Below, piece by piece: positions 62,186-64,000 of a stretch of DNA of 64,000 bases (position 1 is its first letter; each line of letters opens with the position of its first letter). Source of the stretch: Winogradskyella costae (GTDB lineage: Bacteria > Bacteroidota > Bacteroidia > Flavobacteriales > Flavobacteriaceae); contig NZ_JABFDK010000009.1 of NCBI RefSeq assembly GCF_013403865.1, positions 62,001 to 126,000 of the forward strand, given 5' to 3'. Made by a program: the position numbers and the translations under genes. Under the pieces are notes generated by a model. The model was not told the DNA's origin, ran no database searches, and saw only the letters and a list, made by a program, of their open reading frames with translations.

Positions 62186-62860
62186 TTAATGACCTTTTAG
62201 CTTTAAAATACCAATAACAATTAAATATTGCGCTAAAGCATAGGTTACCATAATACTAATATTAGAATAGCTTAGTGGTTCATAAAACTTATTGACGGCC
62301 AATATACTATCTGAAATAAGAAAGAATAACGCACCTAAAAACACGAGTCCGTAACTCAATATATTTACCTTATCTTTTCTTAAATAGGCCGCGGTTGCCA
62401 TACCTAGAATTGCCAGCATATAAATTATTACAGGAATCAACATCTCTCCTAAATTACCATTTAGAAAATAGAAAACACTAGCGCCATACAAAAGGAACAA
62501 TGTTATAATTCCAAGTGGTGATTTTTGTGGGTTTCTATGTTTTAAAAATATCACTATATACATAACGTGCGCTGTTAAAAAAGCAACCAATCCCAATGCA
62601 AAAAAGTGAGGTGATCGATCTACAAACATCAGTAATATATCACCCAAAACTGAAAAAATCAATGCTAAAAGCGTTACGTTTTTAATAGCCGCAGGTAATG
62701 ATTCAGATGTTTTTAAAAATAAAACAATAAGACTAATCACAATGGCAGGTTTGGCAATGTAATGGAGTGCGCTTAGCGATGCCATGCTTCCTGTTACAAG
62801 TTCTATAAGTACAATACAAAAAAATAAGATGCTGAATTGTTTTTCAGTAGAAGTTAACAT
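62186..62860 (-). CDS. lysoplasmalogenase (YhhN family)
   Basis: The 224-aa membrane protein has about seven helices and fits the YhhN/TMEM86 family, which hydrolyses the vinyl-ether bond of lysoplasmalogens. Supporting stretches are HYIAKPAIVISLIVLFLK near the N-terminus, ALIFSVLGDILLMF with the conserved Gly-Asp, and LGALFFLISDSILAVNKF with a second Ser-Asp. The start at 62860 (MLTSTEKQF) fits better than the upstream ATG at 62911, which adds 17 residues without family match. Activity on true plasmalogens in this group is unproven. It is convergent with the NDH-2 gene, with three bases between stops. Confidence 0.87.
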   Translation of the reverse strand: MLTSTEKQFSILFFCIVLIELVTGSMASLSALHYIAKPAIVISLIVLFLKTSESLPAAIKNVTLLALIFSVLGDILLMFVDRSPHFFALGLVAFLTAHVMYIVIFLKHRNPQKSPLGIITLFLLYGASVFYFLNGNLGEMLIPVIIYMLAILGMATAAYLRKDKVNILSYGLVFLGALFFLISDSILAVNKFYEPLSYSNISIMVTYALAQYLIVIGILKLKGH

Positions 62861-63037
62861 GTGTGTTGGTTTTTGTGCCGATGCTTTGCAGCCAGAATCA
62901 AATATATTCAATTCGTCATTAATATTAAACAGTTCAGTACATTAGAATTCATGTCGATTTATAAATAGGTCAAATTTGTCTCATCAACAAACAACAAATT
63001 ATTAATCCTCATGACATCATCGATCCGTACATATAAA

Positions 63038-64000
63038 ATGAAGAATCTAAATATTGTAAGCAAACCTCTAATCATAATCCTTGCTCTCTTTATAAATACC
63101 ATTGCATTTACACAAACTACCATTTCAGGAAAAGTTACAGACGCAAAAGGGGACGTTATAATGGGTGCCAATGTGTATTTAGAGGGTACTTATGATGGCG
63201 CTACTTCAGACGCTCAAGGTAATTTCGCCTTTTCTTCAACTGAAACAGGAATTCAACTTTTAATAATTTCCTATTTATCCTTTGAAACTAAAACGATTAT
63301 GGAAGATGTTTCAAAACTACAAAACCTTCAGATTAAATTACGAGAAGATGTAGAATCCTTAGATGCCGTAATTATTAGCGCGGGCACGTTTGAAGCTGGC
63401 GACAATTCTAAAGTTTCAGTTTTAAAGCCATTAGATGTTGTAACCACAGCAAGTGCTTTAGGCGATTATGTTGGGGCGTTACAGACCTTACCCGGAACGT
63501 CGAATGTTGCAGAAGACGGTCGTTTGTTTGTACGTGGTGGTGACGCCGATGAAACACAAATTTTTATCGATGGTATTCGTGTGTTTACACCTTATATGCC
63601 AACCACTAATAATATTCCAACGCGTGGACGTTACTCTCCATTTTTGTTTGATGGTATTACATTTTCTACTGGTGGTTATTCTGCAGAATTTGGACAGGCA
63701 TTATCGAGTGTATTACTTTTAAATACGATTGACGAGCCAGACCAAGATAAAACAGATATTGGGATTATGAGTGTTGGTGCTAGTTTAGGAAATACCCAAA
63801 AATGGGAGAAATCATCTTTAAGCTTTAATGCTAGTTACGTTAATCTAGCTCCTTACTTGGCTGTTTTTGAAGATAGAAATGACTGGAAAACACCTGTTTC
63901 CGCTGCACAAGGAGAAATGGTCTTTAGGCAAAAATTAAATAATGGCATGTTAAAATTTTATGCTGCCTTTGATGCTACTAAATTTGAATTAAATCAAGAA
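63038..64000 (+). CDS. TonB-dependent receptor, N-terminal part (runs out of window)
   Basis: The frame opens at ATG 63038 and is uninterrupted to the window end (about 321 residues). It carries a signal peptide (about residues 1-27, ending AFTQ) and a carboxypeptidase-regulatory beta sandwich (about 30-110, VTDAKGDVIMGANVYLEG, then SYLSFETKTI). The plug domain follows (about 120-230, GDYVGALQTLPGTSNVAEDG, LFVRGGDADETQIFIDGIRV, GYSAEFGQALSSVLLLNT), and then the first barrel strands. An alternative ATG at 63011 would put nine residues before the signal peptide and is less likely. Such receptors import siderophores, vitamins or glycans across the outer membrane; the substrate cannot be told from this part. 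Confidence 0.92.
   Translation, partial: MKNLNIVSKPLIIILALFINTIAFTQTTISGKVTDAKGDVIMGANVYLEGTYDGATSDAQGNFAFSSTETGIQLLIISYLSFETKTIMEDVSKLQNLQIKLREDVESLDAVIISAGTFEAGDNSKVSVLKPLDVVTTASALGDYVGALQTLPGTSNVAEDGRLFVRGGDADETQIFIDGIRVFTPYMPTTNNIPTRGRYSPFLFDGITFSTGGYSAEFGQALSSVLLLNTIDEPDQDKTDIGIMSVGASLGNTQKWEKSSLSFNASYVNLAPYLAVFEDRNDWKTPVSAAQGEMVFRQKLNNGMLKFYAAFDATKFELNQE

Noticed and set aside
1..64000. tRNA, rRNA, CRISPR arrays, insertion sequences and prophage genes
   Set aside because: Looked for TPsiC-like GTTCGA stretches, evenly spaced repeats, transposase and phage protein motifs; none were convincing.

Overview
The window is a stretch of chromosome from a member of the Bacteroidota, most probably a marine Flavobacteriaceae (Psychroserpens, Winogradskyella, Olleya or a relative). 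Several things point there: strongly AT-rich DNA, almost no Shine-Dalgarno sequences, TAnnTTTG-type promoter elements, a C-terminal type IX secretion (T9SS) sorting domain, TonB-receptor plug domains, menaquinone biosynthesis, and families typical of flavobacteria (UPF0173 hydrolase, DUF2853, DUF2914, HsdR_N next to holA). I saw no rRNA, tRNA, CRISPR array, prophage or insertion sequence. Species assignment is inference.

Layout. 1-2967: end of an Nramp-type transporter followed by pxpA-pxpB-pxpC (5-oxoprolinase). 3055-5059: a three-gene unit of a membrane-anchored protein, a multi-pass membrane protein and an orphan histidine kinase that overlaps it. 5056-9867 (minus strand): RluA pseudouridine synthase, a four-helix-bundle gene enclosed by inverted 8-bp tandem repeats, panB, an SH3-domain protein and L-serine dehydratase. 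9992-14237 (minus): a collagen-motif lipoprotein and a 1179-aa T9SS cargo protein. 14509-22772 (plus): dnaK, an RlmI-like methyltransferase, a nitronate monooxygenase, a YciI-like protein with a frameshifted ECF42-type sigma factor, an AlkD-like protein, a VOC protein and a YtxH protein. 23246-28941: a 1764-aa histidine kinase with ten PAS-like domains, plus its response regulator.

29658-46291 is a dispersed menaquinone locus: menI, menF, menD, menB, menA, menC and menE, interleaved with an S1 RNA-binding protein, a UPF0173 hydrolase, an esterase, a DUF2914 protein, a glycosyltransferase and a CPBP protease. No clear menH is present, but an alpha/beta hydrolase lies divergently at its head. 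46378-49824 encodes an unusual fusion of VIT, vWA, carboxypeptidase-regulatory, TonB-plug, TPR and a beta-rich C-terminal domain. Its start codon lies inside a long hairpin. 49880-64000 carries cell-envelope and housekeeping genes: OmpA lipoprotein, glycosyltransferase, HsdR_N/holA, acyltransferase, M3 peptidase, cyclophilin, CoA pyrophosphatase, PlsC, an ECF sigma pair, NDH-2, lysoplasmalogenase, and the start of a TonB-dependent receptor that runs off the window.

The most notable items are: the four-helix-bundle cassette fitted exactly between the panB stop and the rluA start (5758-6203); the VIT/vWA/plug fusion and its start-codon hairpin; the ten-PAS kinase built by internal duplication; and the broken ECF42 sigma gene.
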